Notes under the pieces: model-generated
The model's database searches: none
Seen by the model: the letters and a program-made list of their open reading frames with translations, nothing else
Told to the model about the DNA's origin: nothing
Program-made: the position numbers and the translations under genes
Shown here: positions 48,747-59,885 of the stretch, one piece after another
How positions within the stretch are numbered: position 1 is the stretch's first letter
How the letters are laid out: each line of letters starts with the position of its first letter
DNA from: Manihot esculenta
Taxonomy: Eukaryota; Streptophyta; Magnoliopsida; Malpighiales; Euphorbiaceae
Length of the DNA stretch: 64,000 bases
Assembly (NCBI RefSeq): GCF_001659605.2
Contig: NC_035170.2
Span: 1,302,001-1,366,000, forward strand
Direction of reading: 5' to 3'

Positions 48747-48753
48747 CACGCGC
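48747..48753 (+). promoter_or_regulatory. FHY3/FAR1-type site CACGCGC upstream of ELF4
   Basis: Exact CACGCGC about 810 bp upstream of the ELF4 ATG. FHY3 and FAR1 bind this heptamer in Arabidopsis clock and light genes, including ELF4. It is short, so chance occurrence is possible. Confidence 0.4.
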
Positions 48754-49092
48754 TAATAATTGAGAGTGGGAACGGAGTCCCGTAAATAAGAAAGAAAAAG
48801 TTTTTGCCACGCAACAAAAAGTACACGTTATTTTGCCTTGTGTGTATCGGATATGCAATGGAAGGAAAATTATATTTTAAAATGTTTAGGTTGTAAATTA
48901 ATTTAAGGATTTGTTTCTCTTAATGAAGTCTCTCATGCGTTTGATTAAAAAAGAAAACAAGATAAGGTTAATTATTAATTTTTCTATTTTTTTTTAATAG
49001 AAGTAATGTTTTTATGGAGTTGTATTTTTTTTAATTTTTTAATATTTAATTCAGTATTAAAATGAGATTAACTATTAATTCATTAATAAATT

Positions 49093-49095
<3 letters not shown>

Positions 49096-49147
<52 letters not shown>
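49096..49147. repeat. (TA)n microsatellite
   Basis: About 26 uninterrupted TA units. Confidence 0.95.
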
Positions 49148-49150
<3 letters not shown>

Positions 49151-49418
49151 AATGTTGCATAGAGGTATGTATATTAGGATTATGTATACTTTGAGTTAAA
49201 TTTTTGGTTTTCTTAATTAAATGAAATACTGAAAAATATTTAAAAATATATTTTAGAAGCTTAATAATTAAAATAAATATTAGTTAAATGTACCTAAAAT
49301 TATAAGGTAAAACTATTTTGGTATTAATGAAATTTTATATGACTATAAAAATTAATCATACATTATAATTTTAGTAGTTTATTCTTAATCCAAATTAATG
49401 CTGTCATAATTTTACACT

Positions 49419-49915
49419 GATGACCACTGGGTTTCTCCACCTCAGTCAAGGGCCAAGCCCGCGGCAATAGCTCATCATCCGAAAGTCCACACATCCTCTA
49501 CACTGACAGGTCAGGCCCATTCGATCCTCAATACTAGGCCCCCTCCGAACTTCTCAACCAGGTCGGCCCAGCCTTCACTGCTCCTTGGGCCGACCTCCTT
49601 TTGGGCTCAGTTTTATTCCTATCTTCCGGCCCAGCCCGGAACCAGAAGGAAGACTCCTCCATCTGCCTTGTGGACCCATCTACACGCGCACAGAGAGAAT
49701 CAGAGGTCGTCATGCATGGGGCAGAGATCTGATTCCCTCGTACGTCCATATCAATATGGCAGGAACAGGTGGCCCAATGATAGACAGTTTGTTATACGTC
49801 ACTAGCAGACAAAAGAAAACATATAAAAGGAGAAATACTCTCCTCTAGGTCTAAGTCTTTTTTATTATTCCAAAAACCTCTGTAAAATCCTATTTCTCTG
49901 GATCTCAGATCATCA
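49419..49915 (+). repeat. Left LTR of element B2
   Basis: TGATGACCACTGGG to GGATCTCAGATCATCA, 497 bp. TATA-like ACATATAAAAGG near 49819. ATTATCATGG follows directly, with no recognisable primer binding site. Confidence 0.88.
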
Positions 49916-50580
49916 ATTATCATGGAAAGATCCAAGGATGCAAGGCAAATGGAAGCATGATAAAGACCAGACCTGTTCATCGCCTAAAAAGGTACATGAT
50001 CTGACTTATCATTATTAAGCAAAGGCTACGAGCCCGAAATGGTAGTAACGAAGTGATAAGGACGTCGTGGAATCATACAAACCTGTGGGTCAAGAGCTCA
50101 GCTCACTGGTTAAAAACAGAGCTCACGGGTACGGTTAGTCCAGCTCGGAAAGAGTAAACTAAAAGCTCAGTTGGCTAAATGAACTCTAGTTCTGATCGGC
50201 TAAGAGGCGAGGAGGAAAAAATGATACAGCGGATCCCTCAGGAAAAATTACAAAGCACGCAGTCTAAATACTTCACTCATGATAAGGAAAGAATAGCTCG
50301 AGTATGAACGAAAAACAAAAATTTCATTAAAAGAAAAATACATTACAGCATGTTACAAATACCTACACTACGGGATGAAAGACTATCCTTAAAGGATTTA
50401 CATGCCCGGATATATCATCATCTACGTTTACATCACTGTCACCTACCCCACCATCTTAGCTTTCGATTCAGAAGAATTCTCATAGTTCGGAAGATGAGCT
50501 TCGCAGGCCGGCTGAGCTCCGTCTCGTTATTATAGGAGAACTGAACAGGTTAATTCCCATAAGCATTTCTCACTGTTCCA
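49916..50580. other. Element B2 interior, left part
   Basis: Non-coding. Collinear with 6990-7660 and 9844-9950 of B1 (shared GGCTACGAGCCC, GTGGAATCATACAAA, TAGTCCAGCTCGGAAAGAGT phrases). Confidence 0.6.
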
Positions 50581-51215
50581 TCACCTATTGTGTGTATCAC
50601 GCATGAAAAACATAAGTCTTCGAGTTAAAGTCTCAGGAAGATTAGCTTTGCCACCCTTTTGTTTATTCAAAGCAGCACAAGAAAGTTGGCAAGGCATTCT
50701 GAAGGGCAATGGAACAAGTGAATGTTGCAAACCTACACACATACTATGTTGGACTAATTTTAGCAGATTACCCCTGCTTCCTGATTTAAACGAAGACCTT
50801 GATGCATTGTCCTTACTTATATACTTGTAAGCTAAACTTTCAATATCACGAAACACATGTTGGAAAGCATCGCCAGAAGGCGAGGCAGGCTTCGTTCCCG
50901 TCGATCTGCAGTCCCCGGTTGATCTCGAAGTCCGAGAGGACCTGAGAGTTCGAACAGTTCGAGCAGCCGAGACCGACTTGATACTGTTGTACTGCCTTGA
51001 AAATTCGAAACCTCGAGAGCTCGGCATTGAAGCTCGGGCAAGAACAGGGGAAGGAGGCCATCCGGACGACCTGGAAGATATGATTTCGGCAATTTGTCTA
51101 GTAACCTCCCCCGCCGATCGCCCCACTAGGAGGACGTCTGAAGCAACATTCAAGCTCCCCATGGGCAGCGTAAGAATCTCAGGGGGCTTAATCCGCTTCA
51201 TTCTCATCCCAAAGG
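50581..51215 (-). CDS. Antisense ORF of element B2 (aORF, exon-2 homolog)
   Basis: Reading frame of about 211 codons on the strand opposite to the LTR element. It opens at a clear acceptor (TTGTGATTTTTGCAG before 51215) in phase 1, then FGMRMKRIKPPEILTLP, GSLNVASDVLLVGR, a basic Ser/Arg-rich middle and a C-terminal part with AFQHVFRDIESLAYK. Homologous to the B1 ORF and, more weakly, to exon 2 of the element A aORF (same phase-1 acceptor, then I-K/R-x-P-x-x-L, GRS-x-x-EV, PSSRG). A 5' exon upstream (51240-51480) is likely but not defined. Product unknown. Confidence 0.5.
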
Positions 51216-51506
51216 CTGCAAAAATCACAAAAGCAAGGTTAAAACAGACCCCATGAGAGACAGAGCAGATTTGAAAGAAAACATAAGGAGAGAGAAACCA
51301 GGGGCCAGCGTTCGAGAAACCATCCCGAAAGGTAGAAAAACCCCGTTGAAAGAAGGAGATAAGGGAGGGGTGAACCATACCTCTTTCGCATGACAAAGAA
51401 AACTAAACTTGCATCTTTCGGGAGATCTGTTGAACCAAAGGAAGGAAGATCGGAAAGAGAGATCCCATTGTTCCGTTAAGGAGCCCAAGGATGAGAAGGA
51501 AGTGTT

Positions 51507-51518
51507 ATTAATATATAG
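51507..51518 (-). promoter_or_regulatory. Possible TATA box of the B2 antisense gene
   Basis: The minus strand reads CTATATATTAAT about 30 bp before the likely start of the antisense transcript. B1 has a similar ATATAT at the same place. Confidence 0.35.
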
Positions 51519-51825
51519 CCAGAGGCTGAGATTTTAATGTGAGACAGGGCGACTTTATACTTTAGGCTAGCGGCATCAAAATCCTTAAAGGCTATTCACT
51601 AGAGAGGAAAGAAAGCGTACCGGGAAGATAAAGGCAGGAAAGTGAAGATAGCAGTGTACACAAAGAGTAGAGAAAAGCTAGAAATAGAAAAAAGACGGAG
51701 AAGATTTAAAGCTACAAGTGACAATAAGATGAAAGGGCGTTATGGAGCAAGCTGAATTCAAACAGACGCGGTCATAATGATTCTTGGTGTTTACCCCCTC
51801 GACAGTTGGGGCAATAACTGCCGAG

Positions 51826-51841
51826 AAGGTAAAGGGGCAAT
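51826..51841 (+). other. Polypurine tract of element B2
   Basis: GAAGGTAAAGGGGCAAT immediately before the right LTR. Confidence 0.8.
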
Positions 51842-52339
51842 TGATGACCACTGGGTTTCTCTACCCCGGTCAAGGGCCAAGCCCGCGGCAATGGCTCATC
51901 ATCCGAAAGCCCACACATCCTCTACACTGACAGGTCAGGCCCATTCGATCCTCGATACCAGGCCCCCTTCGAACTTCTCAACCAGGTCGGCCCAGCCTTC
52001 ACTGCTCCTTGGGCCGACTCCCTTTTGGGCTCAGTTTTATTCCTATCTTCCAGCCCAGCCCGGAACCAGAAGGAAGACTCCTCCATCTGCCTTGTGGACC
52101 CATCTACACGCGCACAGAGAGAATCAGAGGCCGTCACGCATGGGGTAAAGATTTGATTCCCTCGTACGTCCATATCAATATGGCAGGAACAGGTGGCCCA
52201 ATAATAGACAGTTTGTTATACGTCACTAGCAGACAAAAGAAAACATATAAAAGGAGAAATACTCTCCTATAGGTCTAAGTCTTTTTGATTATTCCAAAAA
52301 CCTCTGTAAAATCCTATTTCTCTGGATCTCAGATCATCA
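51842..52339 (+). repeat. Right LTR of element B2
   Basis: 498 bp, same ends as the left LTR. Confidence 0.88.
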
Positions 52340-52674
52340 CACACTATTATTATTATTTAAATATTTTATATATATTTGTGTGTGCGTGTTAGTAATTAGT
52401 AAAATATTTTTTTATTAATTATAATAATTAAAATAAATTTTAATTTCATATTAGTTAATTAAAGTTACCAATGAATTCCTCATAAAATTAATCTAACGGG
52501 TGCTTATATTTTATTGAGAAATTTATAATTTAGTCTCTAAGTATTGCCATTATTAACAAGTCAGTCCCTGTATTTTTAGAAGCCTATTAAAAGGTCCTTA
52601 TCTTTTTTTTTCGTCAACAAAATAGTCATTTCGTCTATTTTTGCCATTAAGAATATAGTAAAAGACCAAATTAT

Positions 52675-52915
52675 CCCCCCTCCTCCTCCTCCTCCTCCTC
52701 CTCCTCCTTCATTTCTTCATCCTCCTTCTTCTTCTTCTTCATCATCATCATCATCTTCTTCTTCTTTTTTTCTTTTTTTTTGAGGAGGAGGAGACTTCTT
52801 CTTCTTCTCCTTCTTTTTCTTCTTTCTCTTCTTCTTATTCTCCTCCATCATCATCATTTTCTTCTTTTTTTTTTCTTCTATTTTTTTCTTCTTTTTTGAG
52901 GAGAAGGAGGAGGGA
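52675..52915. repeat. CTC/CTT triplet-rich tract
   Basis: Long pyrimidine-rich stretch made of (CCT)n, (CTT)n and (CAT)n blocks with a short GAGGAGGAG counter-strand piece near 52780. Confidence 0.9.
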
Positions 52916-52995
52916 CTATTTCATTGACGGAAAGAAACGATAAGGATGTTTTAATAGATGTGAGAAAAAATAGAGACTATTTCGTTGATGAAAAG

Positions 52996-55471
52996 TGTAA
53001 CAGCCCGAAAACCGGACCGCTACCGGCGCTAGAATCCAGATCGGCTTAAGGCCGTCGGGACCCGTAGCAAGCCTAACATGCATCCTGTACAGTTGGTATA
53101 ATCCCAAACATGATCAAACATTTCCATAAAACATTTAAAACTTTACCTTTACCCAGCTTGACCTGTGTATGCACTATGACTGAACTCATAGAACCCCTAG
53201 GGTCAGCATACCCTATGTCAAACTCGGTCTAACATATATATCAACATAATATAAAACTCATGTACAAAGGGATTACCCAACTCGGGCCAAGCACAATACT
53301 ATAACTCTGAACATATTACATAAAATTATTTTACAATACAACTCTTTTACATCCTTACATAACTTTTCATTACATCATGTCCACTACTATGCTATTACAT
53401 CTTAACCATAGCCATATCCTGAAAACTTCATGAACTACCTCTGACCCTGCAAACCTGGGGTTAGGGGAGAGAGGTGAGCTATAAAGCCCAATGAGCAGAA
53501 ACCATAAAGAAAACAGTTCATTTTAACGTATGTTATCATGGAATGCATCACATCACAAACATATCACATCAAGGATGAATTTGTCACCAATAGCCCTCTA
53601 CATATCGTAATATGTCCAACTATACCAGGGGCGATGAGGCCACACCTAGTACTCGCTTACTTAACTCATATCATAACATGTCCAACTACACCAGGGGCGA
53701 TTAGGCCTCACCTAGTGTTCGCTCACATATAACATAGCGCCAATGGCGACCTGGTCTTTCTATCTCATATCATACCATGGCATATCATATCATATCATGT
53801 CGTACTGAGGGCTAGAGGATCATTCAAGATTCATCCACATCAACAACATATTATGCAATGCATCATATTCGTGAATACTAGTGCAATACAACCTACTACA
53901 TAACATGGTAATCATGATGCATGAACATGCTTAACATTTGATTTATTTTAAAACATAAAGTTCAATTCCACTCACCTCTGGCAGACGTTGGACTGACTCT
54001 GCAACTGCTAACCCTGATGGCCTCCTCGGTTCCTCGGGTCCGATCCTACACAAGTGGACTCGAATGAGGTGCCAAACACACTCTAAACAACTCATAAACA
54101 ACTCCCCAAAAGCCCCCTAAAACATCATAGAAACATGCATAGAAAACACCCAAGAAAAGGCTGAACAGGGCACTTTCGGAGGCAGGTTCAGCGGCCGAAG
54201 GTCCCTTCCAGAGACGAAAGTCATGCAGGTTCGGGGGCACTTTCGGCGGCCGAACCCTTTCTCCAGAGACGAAAGTCAGGCACTTTCGGCGGCCGAACAT
54301 CACCTTCGGCGGCCGAAAGTCTGCTCCAGCTCCGAAACACAACTTTCGGGGGCAAGGTTTGGCGGCCACTCCATGCATCCATTGGCAGGTTCGGCGGCCG
54401 AAACCACCTTCGGCGGTCGAACCTGAGTTCTTCCAGAACTCAGCCCTTGTGCATACAAGCTCCCAACCCCCCAAAACAAGCATCCAACCTCTTAAAACAT
54501 GCATAAACTTCTCAAAACCAAGCATAAACCCTTAGTCATGCATAAAGGAGCTTAACAACTAGATTAAACTCCAAAAACAACATCCAAAGCATACATAGAT
54601 AGCTTATGACCCACATAGGCCAAAACCATCAAAACATCCCACAATCTCATTTGCTCTTTCCCAATCATGCATACACTCTCCCACATGCATAAGCTAGCTT
54701 AAACTTTTAACATAACATCACATAAACATACATTGGGCATAAAACCCACATAAACCCTAACATGCATACCTACCCATACTCAACCATCAAAACATCAATA
54801 AACTTACTTAAAACTTCATTAAAACACTAGGAAAGCAAGGATCTACACTTACCTCTTGAAGATCGAGGGGTGGTGCGATCCCTAACTCGGAGGTGTGGAG
54901 GATCCAAGCCCCAAAAGCCTCCAAACTCCCAAAACTCCTTTTTAAGCTTCAAAACTTCAAAAACAGGGTAGATCTCATGAAAACTTGAAGGATGGGTAGA
55001 GAAAAACATGAAAACAACCAAAGGAGGATCAAAACTCACCTGAGCTCGAAAATGGGGAGAAAACTCGCCCATTTCCAATCTGAGGGCTCTTTATAGGTGG
55101 CCTGCTGAACCACCTTCGGCAGCCTAACGTGCCCCCTAAACTCATGCATGTTCGGCAGCTGAACTTGAGATTCGGCAGCCGAACCTTGGTTCCTTCAAAC
55201 CAAGCTTTCGGAGGCCAAAAGTGCTCCCGAAACCTTCCCATGTTCGGCGGCCGAACTCCACTTTCAGCGGCCGAACCTGGCAAAAGCCTCCTTGGTCTTT
55301 TCTTTTTAAAACTCAATTCTTTTTCATTTAAAACCATGAAATCAGTAAAAATATTTTAGAAACCACATTTTACCCCTCTAGAAGTCTCTGGCATCATCAA
55401 AATTCTAGATTCCAACGGAGATTCCGCCGGAAGATAGGGATTCCGATGCCGGAATCTAGTCGGGTATTACA
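52996..55471 (-). mobile_element. Solo LTR 3 (2476 bp), same family as solo LTRs 1 and 2, inverted
   Basis: Reads TGTAACAGCCCG...CGGGTATTACA, the reverse complement of solo LTRs 1 and 2, with a perfect 5-bp duplication AAAAG (52991-52995 and 55472-55476). It has the same modules in reverse: GTAGCAAGCC end, CAGGGGCGATGAGGCC-type repeats (53626-53760), TTCGGCGGCCGAA clusters (54180-54425 and 55115-55280) and a TATA box (minus CCTATAAAGAGC near 55095). Confidence 0.9.
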
Positions 55472-56184
55472 AAAAGAAATGATAAGGACATTTTAATAGA
55501 TATAAGAAAAGATAATAACGTTTTAATAGATTTCTAAAAATATAGGGAGGGACGATTTCGTTGACGGAAAGAAACGATGAAGATGGACTATTTCGTTGAT
55601 GGAAAGAAACGATAAGAACGTTTTAATAGATATGAGAAAAGATAAGAACTATTCAATTAACGGAAAAAAACGATAAAAACGTTTTAATAAATATGAAAAA
55701 AGATAAAAATATTTTAATATATTTTTTAAAATATAGGGACTGACTTGTTAATAATAGCAATATCTAATAATTAAATAAGAGATTTTATTTGAGAGTAAAA
55801 TTAGATTTTAAAATTTTTTTTTTCTCGTTTATCTAATTTTAACTGAAAAAATAACAGAATGACTGTTTCGTTAACAGAAAGAAAACATAAAAACATTTTA
55901 ATAGGTTTCTAAAAATTTAGGGACTGACTTATTAATAATGATAATATCTAAAAATTAAATTGTAAATCTTCTTATTTTATTTACGCATGAGCTTGTAATA
56001 TATGTTTTAACTATAATTACAAATTAAAATAACCAACAATTTTTAATTTTTAATTCAGTAAATATAATTACTATAAAATCATAAGAAATTACAATTTAAC
56101 TATTTTGATAAATAAAAAATAAATTAATTAGTGGTGAGGCCAAGTCAAACAGAACGAAGGAAAGGGAAAGCTACGAAGCCACAA

Positions 56185-56195
56185 ATCCCACATCG
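56185..56195 (+). promoter_or_regulatory. Upstream sequence element of the U1 gene
   Basis: ATCCCACATCG matches the plant snRNA element RTCCCACATCG. It is 33 bp from the TATA box, the spacing used for RNA polymerase II snRNA genes. Confidence 0.9.
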
Positions 56196-56228
56196 GAAGA
56201 AGACAAATGAGAGGGAAACGAGTAGCCC

Positions 56229-56237
56229 TATAAATTA
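56229..56237 (+). promoter_or_regulatory. TATA box of the U1 gene
   Basis: TATAAATTA, 31 bp before the first base of U1. Confidence 0.88.
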
Positions 56238-56259
56238 GAGGCTAGAAGCAGCGTAAAAC

Positions 56260-56422
56260 ATACTTACCTGGACGGGGTCAATGGGCGACCATGAAGGCTC
56301 ATGGCCTAGGTCAGTGACCTTCATTGCACTAGGGAGGGGTGCTGGTCTAAGGTCTCCCCAAGATGGGAGAGCCTACGTCATAATTTGTGGTAGAGGGGGC
56401 CTGCGTTCGCGCGGCCCCTACC
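56260..56422 (+). ncRNA. U1: U1 spliceosomal snRNA
   Basis: Begins ATACTTACCTGGACGGGGTC, the conserved U1 5' end that pairs with 5' splice sites. Stem-loop I with GACCATGAAG (U1-70K contact; the usual GATCATGAAG differs by one base), stem-loops II and III, the Sm site AATTTGTGG near 56382 and a terminal GC-rich hairpin (GGGGGCCTGCG...CGCGGCCCCTACC) follow. Length of ~163 nt is right for plants. With upstream element, TATA box and 3' box all in place, the gene looks functional. Confidence 0.95.
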
Positions 56423-56435
56423 AGTTTGAGTTCAA
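56422..56435 (+). terminator. snRNA 3' box of the U1 gene
   Basis: CAGTTTGAGTTCAA fits the plant 3' box pattern CA-N(3-10)-AGTNNAA, needed for 3' end formation. Confidence 0.8.
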
Positions 56436-56801
56436 ATTTTGATGCTTCGTGAGCTGTGGTTCTAACTCCTGAAACTTCGTCCCATGGTTGGGTATTCCAT
56501 TTGTGGTACGTCGCAGGTTGTCAGTTTATTTATGAAGTTTTCCATCAAACCCCTTGCAGAGCTCTTCAGTTGCTTTAAATATGGATATCTATAGAAAATG
56601 ATCCTGGGTTTCACATTTGTAGCTAGAAATGGAGTGCTGTACAATAGACAGATAGCATTGAAGACGAAAATGGGTTCATAAGCGCTTCACAAGCTTGAAT
56701 TGCAATCAATTATTCCAAGTTTTTTCATGTTTGATTCTGGTAAAACTAACTATTCCTGAATTCAACTTTGACGACACTAGCGTGGGATAGCATTTGCAAA
56801 T

Positions 56802-59800
56802 TTAGTCCCATTGAATTTCCCTGTGAAATGTCCATTCTGAAGGATTCAGTGTTGTCTTCCCATCGGCAGCTACAAGATAATACGACGAGTCCTCTGGGAA
56901 TTCAGCTGGCATGGACTTCCAATGTAGAGAGGGACTCCACTCAGCTTCCTTCAGCACCTTCAGTATTTCCTCCACAACTATTTTGCTCCCTTCAGCAGCT
57001 AAATGAATTCCATCCCTGGAAGAAATGATAATTTCTAAGATTTAAACTCTTGACAAAGATCTGCAAATTTGGTTTTATGGAAAAAAAAAGAGCAAAAACT
57101 TGATTCCGAATTCATCCGCATTTTGAATGATGCTCATAACAACAATCGTATTATATGATTTGACAGGGAAATTCATCCGCATCTGTCAAGACAAGCGGAT
57201 AAAATCGCTAATCTTTGCTCAGGGGTGGAGAAAAGAAGAGATTCATCTATCTAGTAATGGTCATATATAACCTGGAGACGAGTCCAGAGGATACTTAAAC
57301 TCCAACATCCTCTCAACTATAAAAATATCCAATGTCCAAGTCTGTGATAAGCAAGAAAAGTGAAAGATAAATCAAACTTCTTGTGCTAAAACCATCAATT
57401 CAATTATCCCAATATGAGCAGAAATTTGGAGAGTTATCTAAGGAGTCATGTCAAGATTACACCAAGCAAAAAGGCAGACCTAATTATGGAGGGAAAGCTT
57501 CCAGTCCATGTATCTATAAGAAATATGATTCACTAGTTCACTTCTGAAGCTTAATGATAACTACAAAAACAAGATACAAAAAAAAACTTACGTAAAGCAA
57601 GCAGTTGTCCAGTCGCATCTTCTTTGAAGTGCAGAGAAGAGATCAACAACTTCCACGCCCATTTCCTGGCATAGCTCTATGCATGCTTCTGAATACTTTT
57701 GACATAACTCATTTGTTCGAACTAACTCACTAAAGATTCCACTGATTTCAAAGACAATGATTCAAGATTTTATATTTAGCAGTAGAGAAAAAAAATTAAA
57801 ATTGAAAGAGAAGACATAGATTTGAATTGAATAACCTTGTGCTTGAATGGACCCTCTCCTCATCAACTGGAGGACAGCTCAGAAAAATGATGCGTGTGGT
57901 GTCAGAGAGGCTCTAAGTTTCAAACACATATGTATGAATGAAAATCAAATATTCTTCTAGTTAAAGTTCATTAAAGTCATAGATCAACATCTAAACTATG
58001 AAAGCGGACTTGAACATGAAGCAGCAATCAAGTATTTATGTGCATATAAGAGCAGCATAAGAGAACAATTTTCATTTACATTCTTGTAGTACCCAAAAGC
58101 CTCCCAATTTTATGCTGCTTATGAAGCCTATTTCAATATCAATCAAATCACTGTAGAGAGGATTTGATCTGCTTTATGAACATTATTTAGCACTGCATTC
58201 AACATTATGGACATTTTCGCAGGGAAACTTAAAAAGGAAAAAGGTAGAATTCATTCAGTAGTGGTTTCCTCATAAAAGAGATTAGAAAAAAAAGATCATG
58301 AAAATGGATGGTCCCAGAATCAGATACAAGTTTTAGTACTCAGTCCTCTGAACTATGGTAAAAATCTTGATTGCAGTGGCTGAAGCTATCAATAAAATAT
58401 ATGCTATGGAAAAAAGAGAGGACATTATGTATATCTTTGCTTTGTAAAAGTAGAATAATTGTATTGTTTGATAGAAGATAGAACCTTCAGATGAAGTGCA
58501 ATCTTTCTCATATTCTCTATGTACTCAGGAAGTGGTACATGAGGACCTTGGCCAGATGAGTGAGGCCCCATGGAATCATTACCACCAAAGTATACAATCA
58601 CCAAAGCAGGCTGTACAGAAGCATTCTACATTGGGGAGAGTACAAAAAAACTACATCAGATAATTGCACAAAAAGCTGTTAACTAAGAAAATCACTTGAA
58701 TAAACCTTTATAATTTTGTATCACATGTAACCAAAAGAAGGAAGAAAACCAATAAAGAAAAGAAAAGAAAAGAAAACACTTATGATGCCCAATTTTGTTG
58801 GGGTTATAATTGAGAGAGTATTTACCAAGTTTGAATTTTTAGCATTAACTATACAATAGCAAATGCTAACCATAAGTTCCATTGTCAATGGAAAATCTTT
58901 TATGAATGTGACAGCTAAAAGGTCAGCCACAAATTTAAGCAACCATGCATGACCATTGCAAGACTAACTACATATTGATGCAATTGGGTGTTCTGTTCTT
59001 ATCTGTGAATTTATACTAGGAAAATTTACTATTAGTTCCTATGGTACGAAATTAGTCTCCCTGTTTTTAAAAATGCACTAAAATATCTGTAACTAAAAAA
59101 TCTATTAAAATGTCCCTCTGTCAATTTTAGTCGTTAAGTGATTTACTATTTAATTCCTATCATATAGAAAAATTCATTAGTTGGTTCGTCAGTTTTTCTT
59201 TTATATTAAGTAAGGGGAAGACTTTTCTGTTCACAATCTAGACAAATATTTTCAATTACAGAAGAAAATTGTAGATATAATCTTTTGCAGCCAATGTTAC
59301 AACAGCAATACCTTTGGAAAAATTTGATTCAAGACCTCAACAGCACGCCTTGAGTTCCATCCATAGTATCCTCGCAACACTATGTCTGCCTACAACCAAT
59401 TTGAACCAAAATAAGATTCGAAAAAGAAAGAACCAAAAATTGCATACAAGATTACAAGGATTTCTTGTAAAAATGGAACAGTGATAAGCCTCGCACTGCT
59501 ACAGGAGCTAATATTTAATGACTAAACCAACTCAACGAGCATTTGGGTTATCAGCTAAGGGTCACGTTCCAGGGTCCCAACCCACATGATCTTCCCTTCT
59601 ATGTTCCCCAAATAAACAAACAAAGACCCTCGATTTCAAATCATGAGTAAAAATGAAGTAACCAAACAGATTAAATCAAACACTTACAGTTAAATTGAAG
59701 AAATGGGAAAACAGAGGCATGAAAAATTAGAGCCATTACTGAATGAAATCATAACAAAGGAATAGAAAAATTACTTTGCGAGCGTAAATATCGGTGAGAA

Positions 59801-59885
59801 TGGAGCCCCAACCGCCATGGCTGAAGCTGAGCTGGACAATGGAAGATCCAAAGAGAACGAACTGTGGCCTTGTTGGTCCCCCCAT
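56802..59885 (-). CDS. CPRD49: GDSL/SGNH esterase, CPRD49 family
   Basis: Six exons: 59885-59775, 59389-59312, 58625-58485, 57912-57836, 57741-57592, 57015-56802; GT-AG junctions, in frame, 256 residues, the usual family length. Starts MGGPTRPQFVLFGSSIVQ; the upstream in-frame ATG at 59999 would add 38 residues not found in relatives. SGNH blocks: nucleophile region FGSSIVQ (Ser 15; the GDS aspartate is Ser, as usual in this subfamily), RGYYGWNSR (Gly block), VYFGGNDS (Asn 79) and FTDGIHL (Asp 187, His 190). Ends IQWD. The family resembles yeast isoamyl acetate-hydrolysing esterase; the plant substrate is not established, and CPRD49 was described as a stress-responsive cowpea gene. No signal peptide, so probably cytosolic. 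Confidence 0.94.
58985..59230. repeat. MITE-like repeat in the GDSL gene intron
   Basis: TTACTATTAGTTCCTATGGT and TTACTATTTAATTCCTATCA are direct repeats around 59025 and 59145, with CTATTAAAATGTCCCTCTGTC between. The wording resembles the termini of the Mutator-type MITE at 52516. Confidence 0.35.

Larger units (their letters stand above)
48140..49413. other. ELF4 upstream region, AT-rich
   Basis: Distal promoter and intergenic DNA up to element B2. No ORF. It includes the (TA)n tract listed separately. Confidence 0.45.
49419..52339 (+). mobile_element. Element B2: young non-autonomous Tat-derived LTR element (2.9 kb)
   Basis: Two LTRs (49419-49915 and 51842-52339, about 96% alike by eye, most differences C/T or G/A), target duplication TACAC / CACAC (four of five), and polypurine tract AAAGGGGCAAT before the right LTR. 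The ~1.9-kb interior lacks gag, pol and the TGGCRCCGTCTGTGGG primer site, and starts directly with the post-pol region that follows pol in related elements. It carries an antisense ORF. To move it would need proteins from a full relative. Confidence 0.88.
52516..55972. mobile_element. Mutator-type MITE, split by a solo LTR
   Basis: A 9-bp target duplication TATTTTATT (52507-52515 and 55973-55981) flanks terminal inverted repeats of about 80 bp. Left: AATTTATAATTTAGTCTC, then CATTATTAACAAGTCAGTCCC. The right end, read in reverse, has AGATTTACAATTTAA, then CATTATTAATAAGTCAGTCCC. Nine-bp duplications and long inverted repeats are typical of Mutator-like elements. There is no transposase. A second copy of the right terminus lies at 55733-55790, so the right half is internally duplicated. 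Confidence 0.75.
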
